Below are positions 9,951 through 18,368 of a stretch of DNA of 64,000 nt, in pieces; within the stretch, counting starts at the first letter, position 1; each line of letters starts with the position of its first letter. Source of the DNA: Chitinophaga pinensis (GTDB lineage Bacteria; Bacteroidota; Bacteroidia; Chitinophagales; Chitinophagaceae); assembly GCA_902167325.1 (NCBI GenBank), contig LR632930.1, positions 1,488,001 through 1,552,000 of the forward strand, in the 5' to 3' direction. The translations under genes were made by a program, and so were the position numbers. Under the pieces are notes generated by a model. It was not told the origin of the DNA. It was given only the letters and a program-made list of their open reading frames with translations, and ran no database searches.

Positions 9951-10664
9951 TTATGCCAGGGCCATGTAATGCTTCCTTTCTGCCGGACTGAGGTGCTCGA
10001 TGGCATAGCGCAGCATGGTACGGGGCAGGGTGGCGGCATATTGATCGAGGAAGGCATACAGCTGATCGGGCGCCTGTTTCCCTGCCTCCCTGATCCAGCC
10101 ACCGGCTGCTTTCTGCACCAGTTCTTCAGGGTCTTTACGGAGCAGGGTGGCTATTTTGAATGTGTCGGCAGTTTCGCCTTTGCGGAGGAAGTAGGCGGTG
10201 CTGACAATAGCGGTGCGGCGCTCCCACAGGTTTTTGGAGCGGGCCAGTTTGTAAAGGATGTCGCGTGGTTTGTCGAAGAGGTAAGCACCTACCACGAATT
10301 GGGCAGAGCGGTCTATCAGATCCCAGTTGTTGATACGGTCGTGGCGGCGGAGGTAGAGTTCATACAGGGCTTTACGCTGTTCGGGAGGCGTCTTCATATC
10401 CCGCGCCTGAAAATCCATGATACTAACGGCTCCTGCACGCAGTTCGTGGATGGGGCTTTCGAGGAGTTTTTCCACCTCCTTCAGCGGCATGGCTTTATAT
10501 GCTTTGGCCAGCGCAAACAGTTCACCCATCTTCACGCCCATAAACTTATCCCCTTCGCCATATTCTCCGGTGCCGGACTTGAAGTACCGCTGTATTTTGC
10601 GGAGTTCTTCATCAGACTGTAAAGTTTTCAGGGCATCGGTAAATGCACGGGCGGTAAGCTGCAT
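9951..10664 (-). CDS. AlkD-like DNA alkylation repair protein
   Basis: Predicted HEAT-like-repeat DNA glycosylase of the AlkD/AlkC superfamily, removing cationic alkylated bases. The protein is almost wholly helical. It has typical repeat segments: ELRAGAVSIMDFQAR, RINNWDLIDRSAQFVVG, LWERRTAIVSTAYF, and a late segment with Trp and Lys (VQKAAGGWIREAGK). Length is about 237 residues from the ATG at 10664, matching the family. The frame continues to an ATG at 10760, but that would leave 6 bp to the divergent gene at 10767, so the internal start is preferred; an ATG at 10712 is another option. Confidence 0.82.
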   Translation of the reverse strand: MQLTARAFTDALKTLQSDEELRKIQRYFKSGTGEYGEGDKFMGVKMGELFALAKAYKAMPLKEVEKLLESPIHELRAGAVSIMDFQARDMKTPPEQRKALYELYLRRHDRINNWDLIDRSAQFVVGAYLFDKPRDILYKLARSKNLWERRTAIVSTAYFLRKGETADTFKIATLLRKDPEELVQKAAGGWIREAGKQAPDQLYAFLDQYAATLPRTMLRYAIEHLSPAERKHYMALA

Positions 10665-10766
10665 GGGGAACGGTTGTTTTCCGAATGTCGGATATTTCCC
10701 GGAGAAAAGCATTACCTGCCATGCCGGAGTTTTGTTGTAAATTTCTATACCTAAAATCATTGCATC

Positions 10767-11618
10767 ATGAAAAAGTATGTAACCGGCACCTTCATCTTCG
10801 CAGACCTTTCATCGGCCGATGCAGGCAGATTGCGTGAGTTCTATCAGGCGGTAGCCGGCTGGTCGTCTACAGGCGTACCCATGAAAGACGGAGAGGCAGA
10901 TTATGAAGATTACATGATGAACGATGCCGAAGGTAATCCGGTTGGCGGTGTATGCTATGCCCGTGGAACGAACCAGGATGTACCGAAGGGGTGGATGATG
11001 TATATACAGGTAGATAATGCGGAACAGCGTATGGAGGATTGCAAAAAGCTGGGCGGACAGGTAGTGAAAGTGGCTCATAAGAAAGACGGGAGTGTGTATT
11101 ACGCCATGTTGCGCGACCCTGAGGGCAACGCTTTCGGTATTGGTGATTATGGTGAGCAGCCCGGTGCCGGCCCTGCCGCTAAAGCCGCCCTTCAGATCAG
11201 TAAGCCCCCTGCTGCGGTGTTTGAAGCCATCGTAGACCCGGAGCAGATGAAGCATTATTTCATTTCATCTTCTACCGGCAGGATGGAAGCAGGCGCTTCC
11301 CTTACCTGGCGCTTCCCGGAATTTGATATGAACGTACCGGTGCAGGTAAAGGAAGTGGAGAAGCCCTCGCTCGTATCTTTTGGCTGGGATGTAAATGGCC
11401 ATGAGATGACGGCCACCATCCGCCTGGAGCCTTTCGGAGATGGAGCCACAGTAGTGAAGATCGAAGAAGCATCTGCTGAGGGATACGATCCCGGGCAGGA
11501 ATGGCTCGTTGGTAATACCGAAGGATGGGCTAATTTTTTATCCTGTATGAAAGCCTGGCTGGAATACGGTGTACATCTGCGGGTGGGAGCATTCGGTTTC
11601 CGGAAAGAAAGCAAATAA
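10767..11618 (+). CDS. VOC (glyoxalase-fold) domain fused to SRPBCC/AHSA1 domain
   Basis: A cytosolic two-domain protein. Residues 1-130 are a VOC domain (FYQAVAGWSS, GWMMYIQVDN, MLRDPEGNAFGI). Residues 138-275 are an AHSA1/SRPBCC ligand-binding fold (ISKPPAAVFEAIVDPEQMKHYF, then VSFGWDVNG and EGWANFLSCMKAWLEYG). Both families usually occur as single-domain proteins that bind small molecules or metals. The join is short and in frame with no sign of error. No partner gene points to a substrate. The domain calls are sound; the function is unknown. Confidence 0.85.
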   Translation: MKKYVTGTFIFADLSSADAGRLREFYQAVAGWSSTGVPMKDGEADYEDYMMNDAEGNPVGGVCYARGTNQDVPKGWMMYIQVDNAEQRMEDCKKLGGQVVKVAHKKDGSVYYAMLRDPEGNAFGIGDYGEQPGAGPAAKAALQISKPPAAVFEAIVDPEQMKHYFISSSTGRMEAGASLTWRFPEFDMNVPVQVKEVEKPSLVSFGWDVNGHEMTATIRLEPFGDGATVVKIEEASAEGYDPGQEWLVGNTEGWANFLSCMKAWLEYGVHLRVGAFGFRKESK

Positions 11619-11682
11619 CTGCTGAAATCCGGATAGCCACGCATGCCCGGAATGTATTACATTAGCGATAAGACACACTTAC

Positions 11683-12174
11683 ATGAAGAAATTGATCCTT
11701 CTGCTGATAGCCATTATCTCATTCGGGGCTGCGCAGGCACAACACAAACCCATCGACAGTATTTATAATCCTAATGCCAATGCCCGGGCCGATCTGGCTG
11801 CCGCAATAAAAAAGGCAGCTGCAGAAAATAAGCATGTAATGCTGCAGATCGGTGGTAACTGGTGCATCTGGTGCCGGAGGCTTTACAAGTTTATCGGCGA
11901 GCATCCGAAGCTGGAAGAAGAGCAGAACAGGTACTACGTGGTGTATCACCTCAATTACAGTAAAGAAAACAAGAACCTCGATATCCTGAAGGAGCTGGGC
12001 TTTCCCCAGCGCTTCGGCTTCCCGGTGCTGGTAATACTGGATGCCAAAGGCAACCGCCTGCATACCCAGAACACCGGGATACTGGAAGCTGCCGACTCAT
12101 ACGATGAGAAGAAGATACTGGATATGCTCCGCCAATGGTCGCCCATGGCGCTCGATCCCACACTTTACAGGTGA
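11683..12174 (+). CDS. Secreted thioredoxin-family protein
   Basis: A periplasmic thiol-disulphide protein of 163 residues. A signal peptide ends near AAQAQH. The redox motif is WCIWC (NWCIWCRRLY), followed by a thioredoxin beta-strand and the cis-Pro region (FGFPVLVILDAKGN). This resembles the thioredoxin_7/DUF255-like group rather than classical TrxA. Its last 10 bp overlap the convergent DoxX-like gene. The substrate is unknown. Confidence 0.82.
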   Translation: MKKLILLLIAIISFGAAQAQHKPIDSIYNPNANARADLAAAIKKAAAENKHVMLQIGGNWCIWCRRLYKFIGEHPKLEEEQNRYYVVYHLNYSKENKNLDILKELGFPQRFGFPVLVILDAKGNRLHTQNTGILEAADSYDEKKILDMLRQWSPMALDPTLYR

Positions 12175-12647
12175 GTGGCGAGCCGCGGCACCTTGTACGG
12201 CCTGATGGCTGAAAAATAGACCCATCCGATAAAAAAGAATTGCAGCGGGATCCGAAACCACAGGTATTCGGGTCCGTTACCGTCGTGGCCGGCAGTTTGC
12301 AGGTTTACATGATGCAGTGCCGCATATATATTGGCAGGTGTAATACACACAAAGAAAGCGATGAGCCACCACCCGGTGCGGGCTGCCATCCGTGGAATAA
12401 GCAAACCTATACCTGCCGCAATCTCCAATATCCCCGTTATATAAACGATCCCCATTTTGAAGGGTACTGCCTCCGGCAGCATCATGGCCATTCCTTTAGC
12501 GAACCCGAAATGCGCGCCTCCCGTTACAAAGAGCATGGCGGCCATGCCAATGCGCGCGGCATGAGCGAAACGGTATTCTCCATGCTTCAGTCTCAGTACT
12601 ATAAGCGACAGGAGGAATACGGCCAGTAAGGTGATTTCAGGTACCAT
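12165..12647 (-). CDS. DoxX-like integral membrane protein
   Basis: A 160-residue inner-membrane protein with four or five hydrophobic helices. The DoxX-type features are a Gly-rich second helix (MLFVTGGAHFGFA) and the third-helix pattern GILEIAAGIGLLIP. Members of this family have been linked to quinone or thiol chemistry in some species, but the role here is not evident. It lies downstream of, and on the same strand as, the Crp/Fnr gene (53 bp gap), which may be regulatory or coincidental. Its 3' end overlaps the thioredoxin-like gene by 10 bp. Confidence 0.78.
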   Translation of the reverse strand: MVPEITLLAVFLLSLIVLRLKHGEYRFAHAARIGMAAMLFVTGGAHFGFAKGMAMMLPEAVPFKMGIVYITGILEIAAGIGLLIPRMAARTGWWLIAFFVCITPANIYAALHHVNLQTAGHDGNGPEYLWFRIPLQFFFIGWVYFSAIRPYKVPRLATHL

Positions 12648-12700
12648 GTTTTTTTAAAGCAAAGTTCCGCCACCGGAACCGATAAGTCAATGAACCCGGG

Positions 12701-13279
12701 TTAAGAAATATCCATAATGCGCTTCCGGATTCGGCTAAGTGCCTGCGGCGTAATGCCGATATAAGAGGCGATATACTTAAGCGGGATCTCGCGGATAAGA
12801 TGCGGCTGGTCAATCACCAGCTGCAGGTAGCGCTGTTCCGCGGATTCTTTCAACAGGGATATTTCCCGGCGGAGGAGCGTGAGGTAAAGATCTTCTCCCG
12901 CATGCCGGCCAATGATATTGCCGGCGGTAGTATTTTGGTAAATATCCTGCAGGTCGGCATAAGAAATGCGGAGCAGTGTGGTGTTGGTCAGCGCTTCCGT
13001 ATGATAGCCGCAGGGCAGGCGGGTGAGGAAGGAGTCGTAGGCAGAAACGAAGTCGCCGGCGAAAGAGAAACTGAAGGTAAGATCGTTCTCCTCATCTCCG
13101 GGGATGAAGAAACGTACCAGTCCTTCGGCAATGAAGGAAAGATGATCTTCCGTTTGTCCGGCCTGTAATATGAGCGACTTCTTAGGAAAGGTTGCGGCAG
13201 TTAACCGTGAAGAAAAGTAATGCCAGTCTTCGTCAGACAGGGGTGTAATGGTTTCGAAGTATTGCCTTATCAGCTCCAT
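12701..13279 (-). CDS. Crp/Fnr-family transcriptional regulator
   Basis: A 192-residue regulator. The N-terminal cyclic-nucleotide-binding beta roll includes FPKKSLILQAGQTEDHLSF and an FAGDFVSAYDSFL segment. A helix-turn-helix follows at the C-terminus (LKYIASYIGITPQALSRIRK). The phosphate-binding cassette lacks the RxA arginine seen in true cAMP receptors, so cAMP binding is doubtful. There are no N-terminal cysteines for an FNR-type cluster. It is oriented toward the DoxX-like gene and divergent from the multihaem cytochrome gene, which it could control. Confidence 0.87.
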   Translation of the reverse strand: MELIRQYFETITPLSDEDWHYFSSRLTAATFPKKSLILQAGQTEDHLSFIAEGLVRFFIPGDEENDLTFSFSFAGDFVSAYDSFLTRLPCGYHTEALTNTTLLRISYADLQDIYQNTTAGNIIGRHAGEDLYLTLLRREISLLKESAEQRYLQLVIDQPHLIREIPLKYIASYIGITPQALSRIRKRIMDIS

Positions 13280-13373
13280 GAAAGTAAAAGTAAGATTAAC
13301 CGATGATTTTTAATTAAATTGGAAGTATAGGGAGATGTGAGCGGTCAAAGCACAACTCCAACTTTCTGCTGTT

Positions 13374-14579
13374 ATGAAATTGCGCCCTTATGTAATTGTG
13401 GGCTGTATAGCCCTCTTCGTCATTCTAATATCGAGATGTACCGGCCGGAAGGAAGGTACGGCTGATCCCCGCGGTAATACTTTCGCTGCTGCCACCTCTT
13501 GCGCAGATTGTCATAAGGCTGTGTATGATTCATATGCCACTACTGCGCATGCAAAATCATCCGCCATAGCCTCCGCAGCTACCGTAAAAGGCTATTTCGA
13601 TGCCCCTGATAACGTGTTCCACTTCGCCGGGCAAACGGATGTAGTGATGGAAAAGGAAGGCGATGACCTGTTTCAGATCATGAAAACCGGCGGTACCCCA
13701 CAGGCTAAATATCCCTTTGATATCGTATTCGGCTCAGGCCGCAAGGCGCAAACATTTTTGTACTGGAAAAACGATCAATACTTTCAGCTTCCCATTTCGT
13801 GGTTTGTGCCTGCCAACGGCTGGGCCAATAGTCCGGGTTTCCCGGCCGGTCATCCTAAATTCGACCGGATAGTTCCTGCAACCTGCTTCGGCTGCCATAG
13901 CTCCATGGTTTCAGTAAAGGAAGAAGTGAGCGGTTTGAAGATAACCGACAAGTTTGCCAGAAGAGAGATGATTGCTGGGATCGATTGTCAGCGGTGCCAT
14001 GGTCCGGCGGCGGATCATGTTGATTTCCACAAAGCAAACCCGGCGGAGAAGACAGCCCGTTTCATCGCCCGGATGGATACCCTCAGCCGTATTCAGCGCC
14101 TGGATGCCTGCGCACTTTGCCATTCCGGACTCAAGCCCATGGTACGCCCGGCATTTGAATTTAAGCCGGGAAATAGGCTGGAAGATTTCATTATTGCTAC
14201 CGTCCCTTTCCCGCAGAAGCCCAGTCAGCTCGATGTACATGGCAACCAGATGCAGCTGCTGGCCGCCAGTAAATGCTTCCTCCAGAGCCAGACCATGAAT
14301 TGCTCCACCTGCCACAATCCCCATGTTACCGAGCGTACCAGTATGCAGACATTCTCTCAAAGATGTATGAACTGCCATCAGCCTGAAACGCCTCAGTTCT
14401 GCAAACATACAGGCCAGCCATCGGCCATCCTTCAGCAAAACTGTATAGACTGCCATATGCCCTCCCTTCCTTCAGGGTCCATTACCATGCTTACCAACGG
14501 GCAGCAAAGCCCCACGCCCGACTCAGTGCGTACGCATCTCATTGATGTGTATGAAGTTATGAAAGGCAAACTGCACTAG
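13374..14579 (+). CDS. Seven-haem c-type cytochrome
   Basis: An exported multihaem electron carrier of 401 residues. Seven CxxCH motifs are visible in order: CADCH, CFGCH, CQRCH, CALCH, CSTCH, CMNCH and CIDCH. The N-terminus is hydrophobic and ends in ISRC, which is a poor lipobox (Arg at -1), so the protein may be membrane-anchored or have a cleaved signal. The layout resembles the cytochrome c554/perihaem group found near respiratory or surface electron-transfer genes. No terminal reductase is adjacent. It is divergent from a Crp/Fnr regulator, which may respond to respiratory state. Confidence 0.88.
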   Translation: MKLRPYVIVGCIALFVILISRCTGRKEGTADPRGNTFAAATSCADCHKAVYDSYATTAHAKSSAIASAATVKGYFDAPDNVFHFAGQTDVVMEKEGDDLFQIMKTGGTPQAKYPFDIVFGSGRKAQTFLYWKNDQYFQLPISWFVPANGWANSPGFPAGHPKFDRIVPATCFGCHSSMVSVKEEVSGLKITDKFARREMIAGIDCQRCHGPAADHVDFHKANPAEKTARFIARMDTLSRIQRLDACALCHSGLKPMVRPAFEFKPGNRLEDFIIATVPFPQKPSQLDVHGNQMQLLAASKCFLQSQTMNCSTCHNPHVTERTSMQTFSQRCMNCHQPETPQFCKHTGQPSAILQQNCIDCHMPSLPSGSITMLTNGQQSPTPDSVRTHLIDVYEVMKGKLH

Positions 14580-14721
14580 CCGGCTTCCATCATCTTACCT
14601 GATCCTTCGTTTACACGCAACAGCCTGTTAAGGCTGGAATGCTGCTTTACAGCAAAGTGGTTAGGGTTGGGCATTGATAATATACAATTGCGTATAAAAT
14701 CTATCAATACTAAATATCAAA

Positions 14722-14801
14722 TATCTATGTCTTATCCCCTTATTAGGATAAGACATAGATAAGGTATAGATAAGTCATAGATAAGACATAGATAAGTCAT
14801 A
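14722..14801. repeat. Five tandem 11-bp repeats (GATAAGNCATA) plus an inverted copy
   Basis: Five adjacent 11-bp units run from 14747 to 14801: GATAAGACATA, GATAAGGTATA, GATAAGTCATA, GATAAGACATA, GATAAGTCATA. Immediately before them, 14722-14737 is the inverted complement of the first unit and its right flank, giving a perfect 16-bp stem (14722-14737 with 14746-14761) around an 8-nt loop. The unit length is close to one helical turn, so a protein binding each copy would lie on one face of the DNA. It sits between the 3' ends of two convergent genes. Confidence 0.85.
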
Positions 14802-14926
14802 TGACAATTGGACGAACCAATTCCTCGATTTTAGGGTAAAATAGTACTGTTGCAGGGAGGGATTTAAATTGATACACATTTACCGTGGTGGCGGTGGGAT
14901 GTTTGCAGTAAGGTTGACAAAAAGGG

Positions 14927-14963
14927 AAAAAAAAGCCCGGTTTCTGCAGATAAGAAACCGGGC
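14927..14963 (-). terminator. Rho-independent terminator of the permease gene
   Basis: A perfect 11-bp stem (GCCCGGTTTCT, 14935-14945, with AGAAACCGGGC, 14953-14963) has a 7-nt loop. On the minus strand it runs into eight T residues (14934-14927). It lies 20 bp past the permease stop codon. Confidence 0.9.
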
Positions 14964-14982
14964 AGTAAAAAATATACTCCGC

Positions 14983-17361
14983 TTATTCCTTCCCGAGGCT
15001 TTTTACGGGATTTGCTACTGCTGCTTTGATGGCCTCATAGCTCACCGTTAAAAGGGCAATAGAGACGGAAAGCAGGCACGCCACCACAAATACCCACCAC
15101 TGTATGGAAACGCGGTAATTATAGCCCTGCAGCCATGCCTGCATGCACCAGTAGGATAAGGGCGCTGCTATGATGAAGGAGATCAGTACCAGTTTTACAA
15201 AATCTTTGGATAGCAGGGCCGTAATGCTGGTAATGGATGCTCCCAGCACTTTCCGGATGCCTATCTCCTTCACCCTGTTTTCCGCCATATAGGTGGCCAG
15301 ACCAAACAGGCCAAGGCAGGAAATGAAGATGGTAAGCCCTGCAAACAATGCGGCTAATGTTCCCTGGTGTTGCTCGTTTTTGAACTTCTGCGCGTAGGCT
15401 TCATCAACAAACTTATATTCAAACGGATATTCCGGATTGTACTTTTGGAAGATGGCTTCCACCTTGTCGAGGTTTTGGGCCGTAGGGTGCTGGTTGTTCA
15501 GTTTAATGTGCATCACCTCGAATGTCATGAAACTGCTCTTTGCTCCGCAAATGAGAATAGGTCTGGTGGGTTCGTAGGGGTTGGTCAGGATAAAGTCTTT
15601 TATTACCCCTACGATATGCCAGTCTGTTCCCAGATCGGATACTACTTTGCCAATAGGGTCTTTCAGCTTCATTACTTTCAGCGCAGATTCATTGATGATA
15701 AGGGCTGTTGAGTCGGTATGAAATGCTTTCAGGTTGAAGTCCCTGCCTTGTATAAATTCGAGGCCGGCGGTAGTACCCAGGCCTTCATCGGCTAAGTAAC
15801 GGTCGAAGGATGTTCTGTCTTCCGGGTCCTTTCCTTCCCAGCTTTGCCCCCATCCATCACTCCACCTTTCGGTTAAAGGAGAGTTTGTTTTGGTGATGGA
15901 AGTGGCTGCTCCTGATTCAAGCAGTTCATTTTTTATCAGTGTGTAGTTTTTTTTGATGTCGCCCGTCATGTAATGGTACACGAGGTTTTCCCTGTTGTAG
16001 CCTGTGGCCCGGTTACGGCCATGATCTATCTGTTGCTTCACAATAATGGTGCAGATGATGAGCATGGTGGCAAAGGTGAACTGTAATACCACCAGCACTT
16101 TGCGGGGCGTTACCAGTGCATTGGTTTTTTTATAGGTTCCTTTTAACACCTTCACCGGGCGGAAGGCCGAGAGGAAGAAGGCGGGGTAACTGCCGGCCAG
16201 TAATCCGGTGATCAGTATAAACCCGGTAAAGGTTATCCAGGTGGAGGTATTGTTGTAGTGTAGGGAAAGATTTTTCTCGGTCAGCTGATTATAACCGGAG
16301 AGGCTTAGCTGTACTATGATAATCGCCAGGATGCCGGAAAGGAAGGAGATGAAAACCGATTCGCCTATAAACTGCCCGATGAGGGAGCTTTTCTGCGCGC
16401 CTACCACCTTCCTGATCCCTACTTCCTTTGCTCTTTTTTCGCTGCGTGCGGTACTCAGGTTCATGAAGTTGATGCAGGCGATCAGTAAGATCAAACCGGC
16501 TATGATGCCGAATATTTTTACGAATGTGATACGGCCTCCGTTATCTTCCACGCCATTTGTGAAGCTGGAATACAGGCGCCAGCGGTTTAACGGGTATGCA
16601 AAAAATTCCCATTTCAGTTTTTTTGCTTCTTCACTATACCGCTGCTTCAACCCTTTCAGTTTAGGGGCCATGGAAGCAAGGGTGGTGTTAGGTTTTAACA
16701 GGATATAGGTGGAGGTACTGTTATCGTCCCATCCAAAATCCTGCTTCTCGCCGGATTTTACTGTTGGCCATGGCAGCAGGTAATCGAATTCGAACCTTGA
16801 ATTAGCGGGCGGGTTTTTCAGGATACCCGATACCGTGTAAATTTCATTATTCTTAATCTTCACTGCTCTGCCAAGGGCTTCCTCTTCGCCAAACAGGCTT
16901 TTAGCCGTTTTTTCAGTTAGCACAACCGATTTCGGATCGTTCAGTGCTGTGGCGGAGTTGCCTTTCAGCATCGGGAAAGTGAACATCTGGAGAAAGCCGC
17001 TATCCACCGTTAAACCCGATTTCATCAGTTTTTTATCGCCTGTGGTGAAAAGAAAGTCGTTATTCTCATCTACCCTCACCGCGCGTTCTACCTCCGGCAG
17101 ATCATTTTCCAGTGCGCGGGCAGTTAATTCCGGTACGGAATTCCAGCTGGAGAGCTGGCCTTCATGCCCTACGCGGTTCCATATCTCGTATATCCTGTCT
17201 TTGTTCTGATGAAACTCGTCATAGCTTCGCTCATCCTGTATCCACAGCATGATCAGGATTGCGGCCGCCATCCCGATGGCAAGGCCTGAGATGTTGATAG
17301 CAGAAACCCCTTTGTTGCGCAGGATATTCCGGTATATGACTTTGAAGAAGTTGGTGATCAT
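14983..17361 (-). CDS. MacB/FtsX-type ABC transporter permease
   Basis: A 792-residue inner-membrane protein with the double MacB_PCD-FtsX arrangement common in Bacteroidota. The N-terminal helix carries the family hallmark (RNILRNKGVSAINISGLAIGMA). A periplasmic domain is followed by three helices with NLSTARSEKRAKEVGIRKVVGA. A second periplasmic domain is followed by helices with NRVKEIGIRKVLGAS. No ATPase is adjacent, so the partner must be encoded elsewhere. It is monocistronic with its own terminator. Relatives act in mechanotransmission and export; the substrate is unknown. Confidence 0.9.
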   Translation of the reverse strand: MITNFFKVIYRNILRNKGVSAINISGLAIGMAAAILIMLWIQDERSYDEFHQNKDRIYEIWNRVGHEGQLSSWNSVPELTARALENDLPEVERAVRVDENNDFLFTTGDKKLMKSGLTVDSGFLQMFTFPMLKGNSATALNDPKSVVLTEKTAKSLFGEEEALGRAVKIKNNEIYTVSGILKNPPANSRFEFDYLLPWPTVKSGEKQDFGWDDNSTSTYILLKPNTTLASMAPKLKGLKQRYSEEAKKLKWEFFAYPLNRWRLYSSFTNGVEDNGGRITFVKIFGIIAGLILLIACINFMNLSTARSEKRAKEVGIRKVVGAQKSSLIGQFIGESVFISFLSGILAIIIVQLSLSGYNQLTEKNLSLHYNNTSTWITFTGFILITGLLAGSYPAFFLSAFRPVKVLKGTYKKTNALVTPRKVLVVLQFTFATMLIICTIIVKQQIDHGRNRATGYNRENLVYHYMTGDIKKNYTLIKNELLESGAATSITKTNSPLTERWSDGWGQSWEGKDPEDRTSFDRYLADEGLGTTAGLEFIQGRDFNLKAFHTDSTALIINESALKVMKLKDPIGKVVSDLGTDWHIVGVIKDFILTNPYEPTRPILICGAKSSFMTFEVMHIKLNNQHPTAQNLDKVEAIFQKYNPEYPFEYKFVDEAYAQKFKNEQHQGTLAALFAGLTIFISCLGLFGLATYMAENRVKEIGIRKVLGASITSITALLSKDFVKLVLISFIIAAPLSYWCMQAWLQGYNYRVSIQWWVFVVACLLSVSIALLTVSYEAIKAAVANPVKSLGKE

Positions 17362-17538
17362 AGCTGCTGTGTCATTCGTTTAAAATATGATAGACAGGAT
17401 GTGCGGCTGGGTGCGCTAAGACTATGCCGGATAGTTTTGGTGTTGATTTTCAGTAAGATAGTTATAAAGTGATTATAAGTTTGTTCGTTTTCGGTACAAA
17501 TCCCGTCCGCTTTTGATACAACTATGCATACACAGTAA

Positions 17539-17573
17539 ACCGCCCGTTCCCGGAGTTCCGGAAAGCGGGCGGT
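17539..17573 (-). terminator. Probable terminator of the peritrophin-like gene group
   Basis: An 8-bp stem ACCGCCCG/CGGGCGGT (17539-17546 and 17566-17573) has an inner GC-rich hairpin. It lies 30 bp past the stop codon at 17604. The minus-strand tail is only weakly T-rich (TTTACTG), so termination strength is uncertain. Confidence 0.5.
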
Positions 17574-17603
17574 GTTTTTATACCCGGAGGCAGGCTTAAT
17601 TAA

Positions 17604-17888
17604 CTACCAGCACCAGGGCCAGGTTTGGGAGAATTCGGGCCAGTTGCATACTTCCAGCTGCATGTCAAATACCAGGCCCCAGGGGCATTCGTGCATAACG
17701 GGCTGGTACCAGTCGTCGCAGGTGTAGAAGATGTGGCAAAACTCATCATCGGGCAGTGTATTTCGTTTACCGCCGTAAGGGTCGTAGCAGCTGCCTACGG
17801 GGTAGGCGGTGGACGGGGTGGTGAATGTGGTGGTGAGCGCTGCCGTCATCATCAGCATGGCGCTCCATTTCAGGATATGCTTTTTCAT
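17604..17888 (-). CDS. Small secreted peritrophin-A/CBM14-like chitin-binding protein (copy 1)
   Basis: A 94-residue secreted protein: a signal peptide of about 28 residues, then one cysteine-rich domain. Six cysteines occur in the spacing of the peritrophin-A (CBM14) fold, within SCYDP, EFCHIFYTC, HECPWGLVF, EVCNWP and a terminal WCW. The aromatic-rich pattern FYxC...CPWGLxFD...CNWP is diagnostic. These domains bind chitin in arthropod peritrophic matrices and are uncommon in bacteria. There is no catalytic domain, so the protein is likely a binding or decoy module. A close paralogue lies 56 bp upstream in the same direction. Confidence 0.85.
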   Translation of the reverse strand: MKKHILKWSAMLMMTAALTTTFTTPSTAYPVGSCYDPYGGKRNTLPDDEFCHIFYTCDDWYQPVMHECPWGLVFDMQLEVCNWPEFSQTWPWCW

Positions 17889-17944
17889 GTTACAGGGTTT
17901 GGTTGGTGAAAAAATGAAAGCTTAAAACGGATAGCCGGCGTTTG

Positions 17945-18262
17945 TTATTCGCCCCAGGGATCGTAAGGATCGACATCGTTACAGTCAGGATAGGTAATGG
18001 CAGATGCCGGCCATTCGCAGATTTCGAAAGCCCAGTCGGCATGCAGGCCCCAGGGGCAATGCTTTTCAACAGGGTGGTACTCATTGTCGCATACATAATA
18101 GATGCCACAGTCGTACATGTCCGGGATAAAATTTTCCGGAACACCTTGTGAATTAGACCAGCAGCTCCATGCCGGCGTACCTGCAAATGCACGGACAGAT
18201 CCCGTAATGATAGCGGCAAACAGGGTGAGGCAAATTGCCCATTTGGACATTGTTTTCATCAT
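17945..18262 (-). CDS. Small secreted peritrophin-A/CBM14-like chitin-binding protein (copy 2)
   Basis: A 105-residue secreted paralogue of the next gene. A signal peptide ends near RAFAG. The domain has six cysteines (SCWSN, DCGIYYVC, HCPWGLHADW, ICEWP, DCND). It shares with its neighbour the IYYVCD/FYTCDD strand, the CPWG turn and the C-x-W-P motif. The acidic C-terminal tail (DVDPYDPWGE) is extra. The two copies differ at most other positions, so the duplication is old or the genes were acquired separately. The gene lies 106 bp downstream of the DUF1573 lipoprotein gene and may be co-transcribed with it. Confidence 0.85.
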   Translation of the reverse strand: MMKTMSKWAICLTLFAAIITGSVRAFAGTPAWSCWSNSQGVPENFIPDMYDCGIYYVCDNEYHPVEKHCPWGLHADWAFEICEWPASAITYPDCNDVDPYDPWGE

Positions 18263-18368
18263 ACATGATTGGTTTTGGGTGAGAAAAAAAAATTAGCGCG
18301 CATAGGAATCCCTGCCCGGATCGGGAGACTCTTTTTATGGCTGGTATGAATGGTTGGGTAATTAGTTT

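Larger units (their letters stand above)
14580..14982. other. Intergenic region with repeat array
   Basis: This 403-bp gap holds the 11-bp repeat array (14722-14801) and the permease terminator (14927-14963), listed separately. A weak hairpin CAGCC/GGCTG lies near 14629-14645 just after the cytochrome gene and lacks a T-run. An open frame at 14869-15051 runs into the permease gene and has no coding support. Confidence 0.6.

Noticed and set aside
9951..10760. Full 269-codon start for the AlkD-like gene
   Set aside because: It would leave only 6 bp to the divergent gene, and the first 32 residues do not fit the family.
14722..14801. Possible CRISPR array
   Set aside because: Units are 11 bp with no spacers and no cas genes are near.
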